Positions 38,025 through 46,734 of a DNA stretch of 64,000 bases are shown here, in pieces. A program made the translations under genes and the position numbers. Under the pieces are notes generated by a model that was given only the letters and a program-made list of their open reading frames with translations, did no database searches and had not been told where the DNA came from. The DNA comes from Tropicimonas isoalkanivorans. GTDB taxonomy: Bacteria > Pseudomonadota > Alphaproteobacteria > Rhodobacterales > Rhodobacteraceae. Every line of letters starts with the position of its first letter. The stretch's first letter is position 1. The stretch is taken from NCBI RefSeq assembly GCF_900112335.1, contig NZ_FOLG01000012.1, positions 117,438 to 181,437 on the forward strand, read 5' to 3'.

Positions 38025-39224
38025 CTACCCGCCCATGCCGACGCGCATGATCGTCTCGCGCAGTCCATTCACGTCATGCACGGCCTTCATGCCTGCCAGC
38101 CTCAACATCTGCACCTGAGGGTTCCCCGAACGTGTCACGCGGTTGAACACGTCGATCGCAGCCACGCGCCGGCGGATATCTGCTGCACGCTGGCGGTCGT
38201 ATTTTGCGAGCATCCGGTCTCCGCCGAGCCCGGCCCGGCCTGCCATCAGCGCGAGGTCACGCAAGAGGATCAGGTCGTTCAGCGAGGTATTGAGTCCTTG
38301 CGCGCCGATCGGCGGAATGACGTGAGCGGCTTCCGCCATCAGAGCGACGCGCGGCGCCGACAGGTGATCGGCCCGCTGGCTGATGATCGGCCAGAGACGG
38401 CGCTCCGATTTCAGGCTGAGCGGCCCAAGGATGTAGGAGGACCGCTCGGAGATCCTGGTCTCGAACGTCTCCCGGTCCAATGCTGCCATTTCCTCCGCCC
38501 GCTGGCCCGGGTTCATCCAGACAACGGCCGAGGCGTGTTGGCCATCGAGGTCGGGCAGGGGCACAAGGGTGAAGGGACCGCCCTCGTTGTAGATCTCGGT
38601 GGAGACGTTCGCGTGCGGCTTGGGATGGCCGACGACGAATGCGAGCGTCTTCTGGCCGTAGCGTGTGGTGTGCACACCGATACCAGAGGCCTCCCGCACA
38701 GCGGAGTTGCGCCCGTCGGCGCCGATCACGAGCTTGGCGGAAACGGAATCGCCGTCGCTCAGCCGCACGATCGCGCCGGTATCCCGGGCCACCATGGAGG
38801 CGAAGGCGGTTCCAAAGCGCAGCTCGACCGTTTCCAGCCCGTCCAGAACTCGTGACAGGCCCTGAAGGACGCGCCAGTTCATCAGGTTCCACCCGAAGCT
38901 CGCCTCGCCCAGATCGCTGGCCATGAACTCCCGACTGTCGCGGATCTGCGGTGGCCAGTTCACGGTATCGACCACGCGCAGGACGTTGAGCGGCGTGGCG
39001 GTGTCAGCGAGATCGTCCCAAAGACCGATCTGCTCGAACAACCGTTTTGCGGGCTGGAGGAAGGCCGTGGAGCGAAGGTCCGACCCGTCGTCTTCGCCGC
39101 GCGTTACAGGCGGTTCGGGCGACACGAGGATCGTGCGGAACCCCGCCTTGCCAAAGGCCAAGGCGGCGGTCAGGCCGGCGATACCACCGCCGGCGATCAG
39201 AATTTCGGTCTCGGTGCGTGCCAT
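38025..39224 (-). CDS. UbiH/UbiF-family FAD-dependent hydroxylase
   Basis: A 399-residue flavoprotein monooxygenase of the UbiH/COQ6 family, probably ring hydroxylation in ubiquinone synthesis at the membrane. The N-terminal FAD motif ILIAGGGIAGLTAALAFGKAG, the middle VIGADGRNSAVRE (GD motif) and the late PPIGAQGLNTSLNDL are visible. AAGGAGG precedes ATG 39224. Which ring carbon it hydroxylates cannot be told from sequence alone. Confidence 0.88.
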   Translation of the reverse strand: MARTETEILIAGGGIAGLTAALAFGKAGFRTILVSPEPPVTRGEDDGSDLRSTAFLQPAKRLFEQIGLWDDLADTATPLNVLRVVDTVNWPPQIRDSREFMASDLGEASFGWNLMNWRVLQGLSRVLDGLETVELRFGTAFASMVARDTGAIVRLSDGDSVSAKLVIGADGRNSAVREASGIGVHTTRYGQKTLAFVVGHPKPHANVSTEIYNEGGPFTLVPLPDLDGQHASAVVWMNPGQRAEEMAALDRETFETRISERSSYILGPLSLKSERRLWPIISQRADHLSAPRVALMAEAAHVIPPIGAQGLNTSLNDLILLRDLALMAGRAGLGGDRMLAKYDRQRAADIRRRVAAIDVFNRVTRSGNPQVQMLRLAGMKAVHDVNGLRETIMRVGMGG

Positions 39225-39293
39225 TCGCAAGCCCTCCTTGGCCCCTGCATGTAGGGCGGACCGGGCCTGAGGCACAAGCGGCAAAGGCGCGCG

Positions 39294-39530
39294 TCAGCCG
39301 CCCATGCTGATGACGACCAGAACCGCCAGCGACGCAAAGGTCAGCAGAAGGAACACCAGCCCGATGCCGACGCCGCCCAACGTGAAGACTGCAAGCACGG
39401 CGATCACCAGAAGCACCGCCACGACAATGAAAAAGAACCCCTCGCCTTCGCTGCGTTCCAGCCCCTTCCACCCGCGGTCACCGGAGAAGGGTTCAAGGCT
39501 TTCTTCGGGGGCTTTGTGAGGGTCGGTCAT
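39294..39530 (-). CDS. Small two-helix membrane protein
   Basis: 78 residues: a polar N-terminus (FSGDRGWKGLERSEGEG) and two hydrophobic helices (about 31-48 and 52-74) separated by a short Gly turn. I do not recognise the family. It sits upstream of the UbiH-type gene on the same strand and may be co-transcribed. Confidence 0.65.
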   Translation of the reverse strand: MTDPHKAPEESLEPFSGDRGWKGLERSEGEGFFFIVVAVLLVIAVLAVFTLGGVGIGLVFLLLTFASLAVLVVISMGG

Positions 39531-39629
39531 GGCGGATCTCCAAGTGCAAGAGTGATTAATCGCGTTATCGCATAGAAGCGGCCGGGTTTGGAATGCATCA
39601 TGCCGCAGCCCTCCGGGTGCGGGTGTCTG

Positions 39630-40280
39630 TCAGTCCGGCCGCAGGTGGGAGAGAAAGCCCACGAGGTCGTCGGTATGGTGATGAATATGCGGCCAGACGA
39701 CGGGTTCGGCCGCGACATGCACAGTTCGCAGCCCCATCTCGTGCGGTGCGGCGAGGTTTCTGGGGTCGTCCTCGAAGATGGCGGCGGCCTCAGGAACCAG
39801 GCCGTCGGCAGTGAAGACCGCCTCGAATGCGACGCGCTCGGGCTTGGGGTGAAATTGGGCGTGCTCCACGCCATAGACGGCATCGAAGATTCCTCCGAGA
39901 CCTCGCGCGGCGAGCACCCGTTCCGCATAGGGCCGCGACCCGTTGGTGAAGACGATACGGCGCCCGGGCAGCGCGGCGATGGCATCGGCAAGTCCGGCGT
40001 CTGGTTTCAGGTGGCCTAGGTCAATATCGTGCACCTCGACCAGGTAGGATGCCGGATCGGCGCCGTGCTCCCGCATGAGGCCCGCCAGCGTGGTGCCATA
40101 CCGCGCCCAATAGTCCTTGCGCAGGCGGTTCGCCTCCTCCCGGTCCACTCCGAGTTCCCGCATCACCCAGGTCGTCATCCGCGCCTCGATTTGGTCGAAG
40201 AGTCGGGCCGTGGGGGAATACAGTGTATTGTCCAGGTCGAAGACCCAGGTCTGAACGTGGGAGAAGCTCGCGCGGATCAT
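39630..40280 (-). CDS. HAD-family pyrimidine 5'-nucleotidase
   Basis: 216 residues. HAD motifs: DFDNTLY-type FDLDNTLY (nucleophile), FTNGS (motif II), Lys in HPKPERVAFEA (motif III) and FEDDPRNL (motif IV). It resembles SDT1/YjjG-type nucleotidases with a four-helix cap and the sequence RRIVFTNGSRPYAERVL. It would dephosphorylate pyrimidine (or related) nucleotides in the cytosol. Confidence 0.85.
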   Translation of the reverse strand: MIRASFSHVQTWVFDLDNTLYSPTARLFDQIEARMTTWVMRELGVDREEANRLRKDYWARYGTTLAGLMREHGADPASYLVEVHDIDLGHLKPDAGLADAIAALPGRRIVFTNGSRPYAERVLAARGLGGIFDAVYGVEHAQFHPKPERVAFEAVFTADGLVPEAAAIFEDDPRNLAAPHEMGLRTVHVAAEPVVWPHIHHHTDDLVGFLSHLRPD

Positions 40281-40393
40281 GTGCGGACCCTATGACGGGG
40301 CGATGGCCTGCTCAAGCGGGAGCGCGGTCATGGGCCGCGTCTCGGGTAGCCTGCGGGCTGTTTGATCGGCAGGCGGTTTGCGGTAGTTTTCGC

Positions 40394-40411
40394 GTGCTAT
40401 AGCGCTACCAC
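40394..40411. promoter_or_regulatory. Imperfect palindrome before a GntR/FCD gene
   Basis: GTGCTATAGCGCTACCAC ends 14 bases before the GntR gene, with GTG/CAC outer arms and a TAGCGCTA core. The symmetry is imperfect (about 12 of 18 positions). It is a candidate FadR-type operator for autoregulation. Confidence 0.35.
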
Positions 40412-40425
40412 ACGGGGAAAGAGCG

Positions 40426-41076
40426 ATGCCTAGCGACAAATCCGGCCACAAGGATGCCTATGAGTTGATCCTGGAGGCGATCGACGTGGGTGTCTACAAG
40501 CCGGGCGACCGGCTGGTCGAGAGCGAGCTGGCAGACCGCTTCGGGGTGTCGCGCACGCCGATTCGGGAGGCACTGCAGCGGCTGGAAACGCAGTCGCTCC
40601 TGTCGCGGGACGGCCGCAGCCTGATCGTTGCCTCGCTGGACCACAACCAGCTTGCGGAACTTTACGTCGTGCGCTCGGAACTCGAAGGGCTGGCGGCGCG
40701 GCTCGCGGCGCGCCACGCGGCGGCCGAGGAGGTGCACGTGCTGGAGAACATGATCGAGTCCGACCGCGCGCTTGTGGATGACCCGCCGGCGCTTGCACGG
40801 GCGAACCGGCGGTTTCACCGCCAGATCCACCTCGCCTCGCACAACCGCTACCTCGTGCAGCAGCTGGATCTCGTCTATCGGTCCATGGCGCTGATGGCGA
40901 CCACCTCGCTGGCAGCGGAGGGGCGGGGCGAGGTGGCTTTGCGGGAGCACGAGGCCATCGTTGCGGCGATCAAGGCGCGAGACGAACAGGCCGCATACGA
41001 CGCCCTCAAGGTCCACATTTCGGAGGCCTTCGTGCAGCGGCTCACCTCGAACAGCAAGGCGACGTCGCTGCCCTAG
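40426..41076 (+). CDS. GntR-family regulator with FCD domain
   Basis: A 216-residue repressor-type protein. The winged helix is at about residues 8-75 (YKPGDRLVESELADRFGVSRTPIREALQRLE); the C-terminal FCD domain (about 85-210) contains the metal-binding His pattern (FHRQIHLA, LREHEAIVAAI, HISEAF). Its ligand is unknown, typically an organic acid. The last codon and stop overlap the end of the convergent GT2 gene by four bases (CTAG). Confidence 0.9.
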   Translation: MPSDKSGHKDAYELILEAIDVGVYKPGDRLVESELADRFGVSRTPIREALQRLETQSLLSRDGRSLIVASLDHNQLAELYVVRSELEGLAARLAARHAAAEEVHVLENMIESDRALVDDPPALARANRRFHRQIHLASHNRYLVQQLDLVYRSMALMATTSLAAEGRGEVALREHEAIVAAIKARDEQAAYDALKVHISEAFVQRLTSNSKATSLP

Positions 41077-43088
41077 ACACCCTCGGTAACGATCTGCGGC
41101 GCCTGGCGGACACTGCGAACGGCCTGCGGTTCCTCGCCGTTCGGCAGGTCGGCGGGGACTTCGTCGTATCGACCGTGACGCGTTTTGTCCCAGAAAAACG
41201 GCCGGGTCAGGATCTCGTAGAACGCCTTGTAGGACGCAAATGCCGCGAGCGGGAAGTAGAAATGCATCGTGGGAATCCACGGCATCAGGAACTTGCGCCG
41301 CCCGTCGCGTACGGCATAGGCGCTCACCGTTATGTTGATCAGTTCGGACGATACGAATAGCGCCATTAACAGATACGAGCAGGCTGGGGGGAGCAGTCCA
41401 GCCAGCGGGTGCGGCAAGCCGACAGCGAGCAACCAGAAGGACCAGAGGACAGGCGCGAGCATGAACTGGGTCAGCGTCCCGAGGAACAGGATTTGGAAGC
41501 CCGCGAACTTCCAGGCGCCAAGCTCCTGCCACAGACGCCGCGGCGCCTTCATGTGAACGGCCCAGGTCATTGCGTAGCCCTTCAGCCACCGGGAGCGTTG
41601 CTTGACCCAAGGCAGGATGTGGCAGTTGGCCTCCTCCATGGTCACGGTGTCGACCATCTCCGTCCGGTATCCCATGCGGGACAGGCGGATGCCGAGGTCG
41701 GCATCTTCGGTAACGTTGTGTGCGTCCCATCCCCCCAGTTTCTCCAGCGCCGCTCGGCGGAAGAACAGGGTTGTCCCGCCGAGGGGGAGAGCCAGACCCA
41801 GCCTTTGCAGGCCCGGCAGCATCACCCCGAACCAGCTTGCATATTCGACCGTGAAGCAGCGGCTGAGCCAGTTGCTCCGCGCGTTGTAATAGTCGAGCCG
41901 CCCTTGCAAGCAGGCGACCTCGGGGCCGCATTCGTGGAACCGGCGCACCACGGCATGGAGTTGGTCGGGTTCCGGCGCGTCCTCCGCGTCCCAGACACCG
42001 ACAATCTGGCCGCGGCAGAAATCGAGCGCATAGTTCAGCGCGCGCGGCTTGGTCCGAACGCCACCCGAGGGGACGGTCACGACTCGCATCCACCGCGGCA
42101 AATGGGTGTTGCGAAGGACGTCGGCCGTAACAGCGTCCGTCTCTTCCATCACCAGAAGGATGTCCATCAGCTCCTTGGGGTAGGCCAGCCGGGAGAGGCG
42201 GTCCACGAGGCGGCTGACGACGTCCTCCTCGTGGAAGAGTGGCACCATGACGGAGACCATGGGCAGCCGCGCGATGGTGGGCACCGCGCTGTGCGAGGCA
42301 TCCGGCGGGGTGGCGGGCACGGTGCGTTCGTGCCGGATGACGGTGACGAAGCCCGCCACCTTCAAGAGCGCGGCCGCGGTCAGGGAAAGCACCGACCAGG
42401 CGGTCAGAAGTGCGACGACCGTGATAGGGAAGCTCAGGGCCAGAGCCAGGACGCTCAGCAGTCCGGCCAGAAGCAGGCGGGCCTTGTGCGGGCCGACCGA
42501 TCCGCGACAGGAAAGGTCCTTCGGCACCCTGCATTCCGCCATGGCGGCCAATGTCGGGTTTCGGGCATCCGTCAGGGCGCGGTGCAGCTCGCTTTCCGTA
42601 GTCAACGCCATCGCCACCGGCCCGAGGACCTGTTCCAGGTCTGGTCGAAGGGCTGCGAACTGTTCGGGGTGGGAAGTAGCCACTGTCACGACGCTGCCGT
42701 TACGCTGCCAGGGCAGGACGCCATGACGGAGGCAGCGAACCGACCCGAAGGCATCAATCAGGCGGGTATCGGGCGGCAGGCGTCGCAGGTCGGCCACCTC
42801 CGCCGCCCATTGTTCGGTCAGCGCCGACATGAGGTCCGCCTCGCTGATCATTCCGTTGCTGAGCAAAATGTCTCCCAGGCGCGCATCCTGTCTGGCCTGC
42901 AGGGAGAGGGCCTTCACCAGGTCGCCGGGGTCCAGGCAGCCGCGGTCGACAAGGCGTTGTCCGATTGGCGTGTGGGGTAGGGGGGTGGTGCGGATGAGGC
43001 GGGGTGCGGTGCCGGCGGTCGGGCGGCTGCTCACCGTCCACGATTGCGCTGGCACCGGTTTGAGCGGCTGTCGCGTCGGTGCCGTCAT
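41073..43088 (-). CDS. Processive GT2 glycosyltransferase with N-terminal MshEN c-di-GMP module
   Basis: 671 residues. Residues 42-93 form an MshEN-type module: two copies of the (R)LGxxLxxxGxIxxxxLxxALxxQ pattern, IGQRLVDRG...LSLQ (42-64) and RLGDILLSNG...LTEQ (70-93), with exactly five residues between. A helix pair follows (about 196-240), then a cellulose-synthase-like GT2 domain (about 275-510) with DAED, TEDADLG and QRSRWLKG (QxxRW), then three or more C-terminal helices. It would polymerise and export a beta-glycan when c-di-GMP binds. A CtrA box lies 56 bases before ATG 43088. No bcsB/export partner is adjacent. An in-frame GTG at 43109 also exists. Confidence 0.85.
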   Translation of the reverse strand: MTAPTRQPLKPVPAQSWTVSSRPTAGTAPRLIRTTPLPHTPIGQRLVDRGCLDPGDLVKALSLQARQDARLGDILLSNGMISEADLMSALTEQWAAEVADLRRLPPDTRLIDAFGSVRCLRHGVLPWQRNGSVVTVATSHPEQFAALRPDLEQVLGPVAMALTTESELHRALTDARNPTLAAMAECRVPKDLSCRGSVGPHKARLLLAGLLSVLALALSFPITVVALLTAWSVLSLTAAALLKVAGFVTVIRHERTVPATPPDASHSAVPTIARLPMVSVMVPLFHEEDVVSRLVDRLSRLAYPKELMDILLVMEETDAVTADVLRNTHLPRWMRVVTVPSGGVRTKPRALNYALDFCRGQIVGVWDAEDAPEPDQLHAVVRRFHECGPEVACLQGRLDYYNARSNWLSRCFTVEYASWFGVMLPGLQRLGLALPLGGTTLFFRRAALEKLGGWDAHNVTEDADLGIRLSRMGYRTEMVDTVTMEEANCHILPWVKQRSRWLKGYAMTWAVHMKAPRRLWQELGAWKFAGFQILFLGTLTQFMLAPVLWSFWLLAVGLPHPLAGLLPPACSYLLMALFVSSELINITVSAYAVRDGRRKFLMPWIPTMHFYFPLAAFASYKAFYEILTRPFFWDKTRHGRYDEVPADLPNGEEPQAVRSVRQAPQIVTEGV

Positions 43089-43143
43089 GTAACCCCTCAC
43101 CTCTTGCACGCGTTAAGTCCCGCGCACCTTGGGAGAAGCTTAG

Positions 43144-43158
43144 TTAACAGTGTGTTAA
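43144..43158 (-). promoter_or_regulatory. CtrA-type box (TTAA-N7-TTAA) before the GT2 gene
   Basis: TTAACAGTGTGTTAA is a perfect TTAA-N7-TTAA full CtrA motif, lying 56 bases upstream of the GT2 ATG. It is in the 87-base gap between carA and the GT2 gene, so GT2 has its own promoter despite following carA. Confidence 0.65.
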
Positions 43159-43175
43159 AGGGAGTGACCCATACG

Positions 43176-44333
43176 TCAGGCTACCGCGTTTCGTGTCGCC
43201 ATGGCAGCGGCAAAGCGTTCGAACAGGTAATAGCTGTCTTGCGGGCCCGGGCTGGCTTCCGGGTGGTATTGCACCGAGAACACCGGCCGATCTGCCAGCC
43301 GGATGCCGCAGTTCGAGCCGTCGAAGAGCGAAACGTGCGTCTCGAGCACCCCTTGGGGCAGAGTCTGGCTGTCGACGGTGAAACCATGGTTCATTGACGT
43401 GATCTCGACCTTGCCGGTCTCCAGATCTTTCACCGGGTGGTTCGCACCGTGATGCCCGTGGTTCATCTTGATCGTCTTGGCGCCGAGGGCCAGTGCGAGC
43501 ATCTGGTGGCCGAGGCATATACCGAACACTGGCAGGTCGGTGCGGTCCAGCACTTCGCGAATCATCGGGACGGCGTAGGCGCCCGTGGCCGCAGGGTCGC
43601 CGGGGCCATTCGACAGAAAGACCCCGTCAGGCGCATGGGCCAGGACGTCTTCGGCCGTGGCGGTGGCCGGAAGGACGGTCACGTCGCACCCGGAGGAGGC
43701 GAGGCAGCGCAGGATATTGCGCTTCGCGCCGTAGTCGATCGCGACCACCTTGTGCTTCGGCGCTTCCTGCGGAGCGTAGCCCTCGGGCCAGGCCCACCGC
43801 ATCTGGTCCCAACGATAGGACTGTGCGCAGGTCACGTCTTTCGCGAGGTCGAGTCCGACCAGTCCGGGGAAACTGCGGGCGGCACTGACCAGCGCCTCGA
43901 GATCGAAGGTGCCGTCGGGATTGTGGGCGAGGGCAACATGGGGCGAGCCTTGCCGGCGGATGGCGCGGGTCAAGCGGCGCGTGTCCACGCCGCCGATGCC
44001 GATGCGGCCGCGCCGTTCCAGCCAGGCCTTCAGCGGTTCGGCCGCGCGCCAGTTCGACGGCGTCGTTGGATCCCATTTCACCACCATGCCGGCAGCGACA
44101 GGGTCCGCCGTCTCATCGTCTTCGGGATTGACGCCGACATTGCCCACGTGGGGGAAGGTGAAGGTCACGACCTGACCGGCATACGACGGGTCAGTCATGA
44201 TCTCCTGATATCCGGTCATCGCCGTGTTGAAGCACAGCTCGGCGACCGTCTGTCCGGTGGCCCCGAACCCGGTGCCGTAGAACAGCGTGCCGTCGGCAAG
44301 CGCAAGGCAGGCAGTGGGGGTCGTCGGGGGCAT
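43176..44333 (-). CDS. carA: Carbamoyl-phosphate synthase small subunit
   Basis: A 385-residue glutaminase subunit supplying ammonia to CarB for arginine and pyrimidine synthesis. The N-terminal CPSase_sm_chain domain (LCFNTAMTGYQEI) and the C-terminal GATase (nucleophile Cys in FGICLGHQMLALALGA; HPEASPGPQD) are both intact. ATG 44333 follows GAGGAG. carB is not adjacent. It is divergent from yqeY. Confidence 0.97.
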   Translation of the reverse strand: MPPTTPTACLALADGTLFYGTGFGATGQTVAELCFNTAMTGYQEIMTDPSYAGQVVTFTFPHVGNVGVNPEDDETADPVAAGMVVKWDPTTPSNWRAAEPLKAWLERRGRIGIGGVDTRRLTRAIRRQGSPHVALAHNPDGTFDLEALVSAARSFPGLVGLDLAKDVTCAQSYRWDQMRWAWPEGYAPQEAPKHKVVAIDYGAKRNILRCLASSGCDVTVLPATATAEDVLAHAPDGVFLSNGPGDPAATGAYAVPMIREVLDRTDLPVFGICLGHQMLALALGAKTIKMNHGHHGANHPVKDLETGKVEITSMNHGFTVDSQTLPQGVLETHVSLFDGSNCGIRLADRPVFSVQYHPEASPGPQDSYYLFERFAAAMATRNAVA

Positions 44334-44461
44334 CGGGCAACTCCTCGGGGCAAATCGGCGGCAACCTATGGACGGTCCATTGGGTCGTCAAGGCGTGGTT
44401 GCCAGACCGTTACAAAAACCTTACATTCGGTCTTCGAGGTTGGGGAACCCAGAGGAAAATC

Positions 44462-44938
44462 ATGACACAGCTGAGAAACCGGGTGAACGCGGGTCTCAAG
44501 GATGCCATGCGCAATCGTGAGACCGACAGAGTGTGCACCCTGCGGCTCATCAATGCCGCCATCAAGGACCGGGATATCGCCACGCGCACCGAAGGCGCCA
44601 CCGAAGGTGCTACCGACGCCGATGTCCTGCAGATCCTCGACAAGATGGTGCGTCAGCGCCAGGAAAGCGCGCGAGCCTATGAAGAGGGCGGGCGGCTGGA
44701 GCTTGCCGAGAAGGAACGCGCCGAAATTGTGGTGCTGGAAGAGTTCATGCCGCGCCGGCTCAGCGACGATGAAGTCGGTGAGGCCGTGGACAAGGCCATT
44801 TCCCAGACCGGAGCGCAGAGCATACGTGACATGGGGAAAGTCATGGGTGTGCTGAAAACGAGATATGCCGGTCAGATGGACTTTGGGTCCGTGGGGCCGA
44901 AGGTCAGAGAGCGGTTGAGCGCGGAACAGCGCGCCTGA
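44462..44938 (+). CDS. GatB/YqeY domain protein
   Basis: A 158-residue protein of the YqeY family: an N-terminal helical part (LRNRVNAGLKDAMRNRETDRVCTLRLINAAIK) and the C-terminal YqeY/GatB tail (QSIRDMGKVMGVLKTRYAGQMDFG). The tail resembles the tRNA-binding end of GatB, so a role in tRNA or amidotransferase quality control is assumed. Family members often adjoin carA divergently, as here. Confidence 0.92.
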   Translation: MTQLRNRVNAGLKDAMRNRETDRVCTLRLINAAIKDRDIATRTEGATEGATDADVLQILDKMVRQRQESARAYEEGGRLELAEKERAEIVVLEEFMPRRLSDDEVGEAVDKAISQTGAQSIRDMGKVMGVLKTRYAGQMDFGSVGPKVRERLSAEQRA

Positions 44939-44951
44939 CTTGTAGCGTTCG

Positions 44952-44979
44952 GCCGGCGCGGCGGTTGCATCGCGCCGGC
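44952..44979. terminator. Hairpin terminator after yqeY
   Basis: A perfect 9-bp stem GCCGGCGCG/CGCGCCGGC with a 10-base loop between the convergent yqeY and glycosyltransferase genes. No long T-run, so termination may need Rho. Confidence 0.5.
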
Positions 44980-44999
44980 TGGCAAGGCGCACCGTCCGC

Positions 45000-45974
45000 C
45001 TAGGACGAGTCGTGGGACGCCGCGCAGGGTGCCGGGCTGGCGTCGTCGCGTATCTTTCCGACCATCGGAAAATCCTCCTGGATTCGCGCCAACGTGGTTT
45101 CGTCGGTTACCGGAAAACGACCGACGTAGCGCGTTTTGAATGCCACCCGGCCGCGGCGCACGCCGAAGTTCTCCCCGTGATTGACGATATACATCGCTGC
45201 TTCCTGCCGCAGGGGTCTGAGCGGCCGTCCGGCGAGCGCTGCAAGGTACGGAAACATCCGGTGTTCGTGCGCCGTGATAGCACCGAGAAACTCGGCATCG
45301 CGGTGCGGTTCCGCGCTCAGATCGAAGCGAAAGGCCGCGCAGCTTCCGCACATCTTCCAGAACGGCTTGCGGCCGGGTGCAAACGGCGTTTGCGGCGCAC
45401 AGAGGCCCAATTGCCGGCTTTGCGCGTCCATCACCAGACCTCGGGTGACCAGATACCCGTAGGGGTCGCGCCGTCGCACCATCTCTTCGACTGTGCGGCG
45501 ATTCAGCAGGTCGTCTGCGTCGAAGCTCATGGCGTAGCCCGACGTCACGCCCAACTTCGGCAGGTGATGGCACAGCATCTCCAGCTTCGCCCACTTGTCG
45601 TTCCCGTCGACCCGACGGGTGAAGGGCAAAAACCGGATCTGATCGTCGAACGCGATTCCCGCCGGTTCGTCCTGACCGCAGATCACGGCCATCCAGCGGT
45701 CGGATGTCTGGCGGCGAAAGCTCGCGACGGTATCGGCAAGCCGCGCCTCCACCTCGTGCCACTCGTTGACGTGGTGGCGCCCCACCAACGGCAACAGGAA
45801 TACCACCGTGGGGTCGGAGATCGGGCCCGGTCGCCCGTTCACCCGGCGTTCCAGCGCTTCCTGCTCGGAGGGTTGGAGGTCGCAATGTTCATATGTCCAC
45901 CGCGGGCCGAGCGTTGTTGCGTAAAGCCGCCTGAGAATGCGTTGCGACTTCGGTGTCGCTGGAGCCTGTGCCAT
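45000..45974 (-). CDS. Putative glycosyltransferase
   Basis: A 324-residue protein with a GT-A-like core: VVFLLPLVGRHHVNEW near the N-terminus, then FRRQTSDRWMAVICG, and the Asp motif SFDADDLLNRRTVE (DxDD). It resembles the putative rhamnosyltransferase group. No signal peptide. Four bases separate it from the upstream DUF2244 gene, so the two form an operon. Acceptor and donor are unknown. Confidence 0.75.
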   Translation of the reverse strand: MAQAPATPKSQRILRRLYATTLGPRWTYEHCDLQPSEQEALERRVNGRPGPISDPTVVFLLPLVGRHHVNEWHEVEARLADTVASFRRQTSDRWMAVICGQDEPAGIAFDDQIRFLPFTRRVDGNDKWAKLEMLCHHLPKLGVTSGYAMSFDADDLLNRRTVEEMVRRRDPYGYLVTRGLVMDAQSRQLGLCAPQTPFAPGRKPFWKMCGSCAAFRFDLSAEPHRDAEFLGAITAHEHRMFPYLAALAGRPLRPLRQEAAMYIVNHGENFGVRRGRVAFKTRYVGRFPVTDETTLARIQEDFPMVGKIRDDASPAPCAASHDSS

Positions 45975-45978
45975 CTGC

Positions 45979-46482
45979 TCACTCCCTTATGGGGAGATAT
46001 CGCGTGAGTTCACCGTAGAGGTCAACGCGCTCATCGTCGCTGAGAAAAGCTCCGATCTCGACCTCGCGTCCGGCCCCGCGCAATGTCACGTAGTTCGCCA
46101 CTGGCCCGCCCGTTTGGTGCAGCGCGACTAGGACCCAATGAGGGTTGGCTTCCCATTCCTGCGTCGCGTCGCGGCGCGAATGGCGTTCCAGGCGTACGTT
46201 GTCCGGCCAGATGCGGAGTTCTTCAAGCACTTCGCCGTCGCGGTAGCTGCGTTGAATTGCCCAGTAGAGAAGCCAGAGCGTGCCCATCAGGAATGGCAGC
46301 AGCCCCCAGAGCACCGGCGAGCCAAGCGCCGGGTAGAGCGGCACGAGCAGCAGTACGAAGGTGCCGGCAATGAAGCCGGCGAACCCGCGTTTCGGCAGCG
46401 AACGGTGGGGCCAGAGATGCAATTCGTGTATCGGCCCGCCCGGCTCGGGGGGGATCCATTCGTAGGGCAAGGCGCGTTCCAT
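45979..46482 (-). CDS. DUF2244 membrane protein
   Basis: 167 residues with two central helices (about 32-52 and 57-76) and a C-terminal polar domain. Motif blocks LHLWPHRSLPKRGF, FAGFIAG and GEVLEELRIWPDNVRLERH are typical of DUF2244. Such genes often lie close to cytochrome oxidase genes, and ctaD is the next gene upstream on the same strand. Function unknown. Confidence 0.85.
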   Translation of the reverse strand: MERALPYEWIPPEPGGPIHELHLWPHRSLPKRGFAGFIAGTFVLLLVPLYPALGSPVLWGLLPFLMGTLWLLYWAIQRSYRDGEVLEELRIWPDNVRLERHSRRDATQEWEANPHWVLVALHQTGGPVANYVTLRGAGREVEIGAFLSDDERVDLYGELTRYLPIRE

Positions 46483-46640
46483 CGTTTCCTGAGATGATCA
46501 TAGATCCGTGTGGAGGCCGCAGGAAGCGTGGTCGGCCAGACCGGGCAAATGGCGGACTGCGCACGATGGAAACCCCAGCTTTGGCGGCGGCCAGCAGCGG
46601 CAGGGCGATCCCCGCAAGGCCTCTCCGCAATGGACCCGAA

Positions 46641-46675
46641 ATGAAGGACCGCCGACGATTCTTCGCCAGCGGTCC
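46641..46675 (-). terminator. ctaD: Intrinsic terminator downstream of ctaD
   Basis: On the minus strand the stem GGACCGC/GCGGTCC encloses a 16-base loop and is followed by TTCATTT. It lies 60 bases after the ctaD stop and separates it from DUF2244. Confidence 0.6.
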
Positions 46676-46734
46676 CTTTGTTCTTCAGCGTTTTCTCGGT
46701 CGGCGGGGCTCAGCGGCAGCTACCCCGAACGTCG

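Noticed and set aside
46485..46734. Possible extra gene between DUF2244 and ctaD
   Set aside because: ORFs there are short shadows; only the ctaD terminator is convincing.
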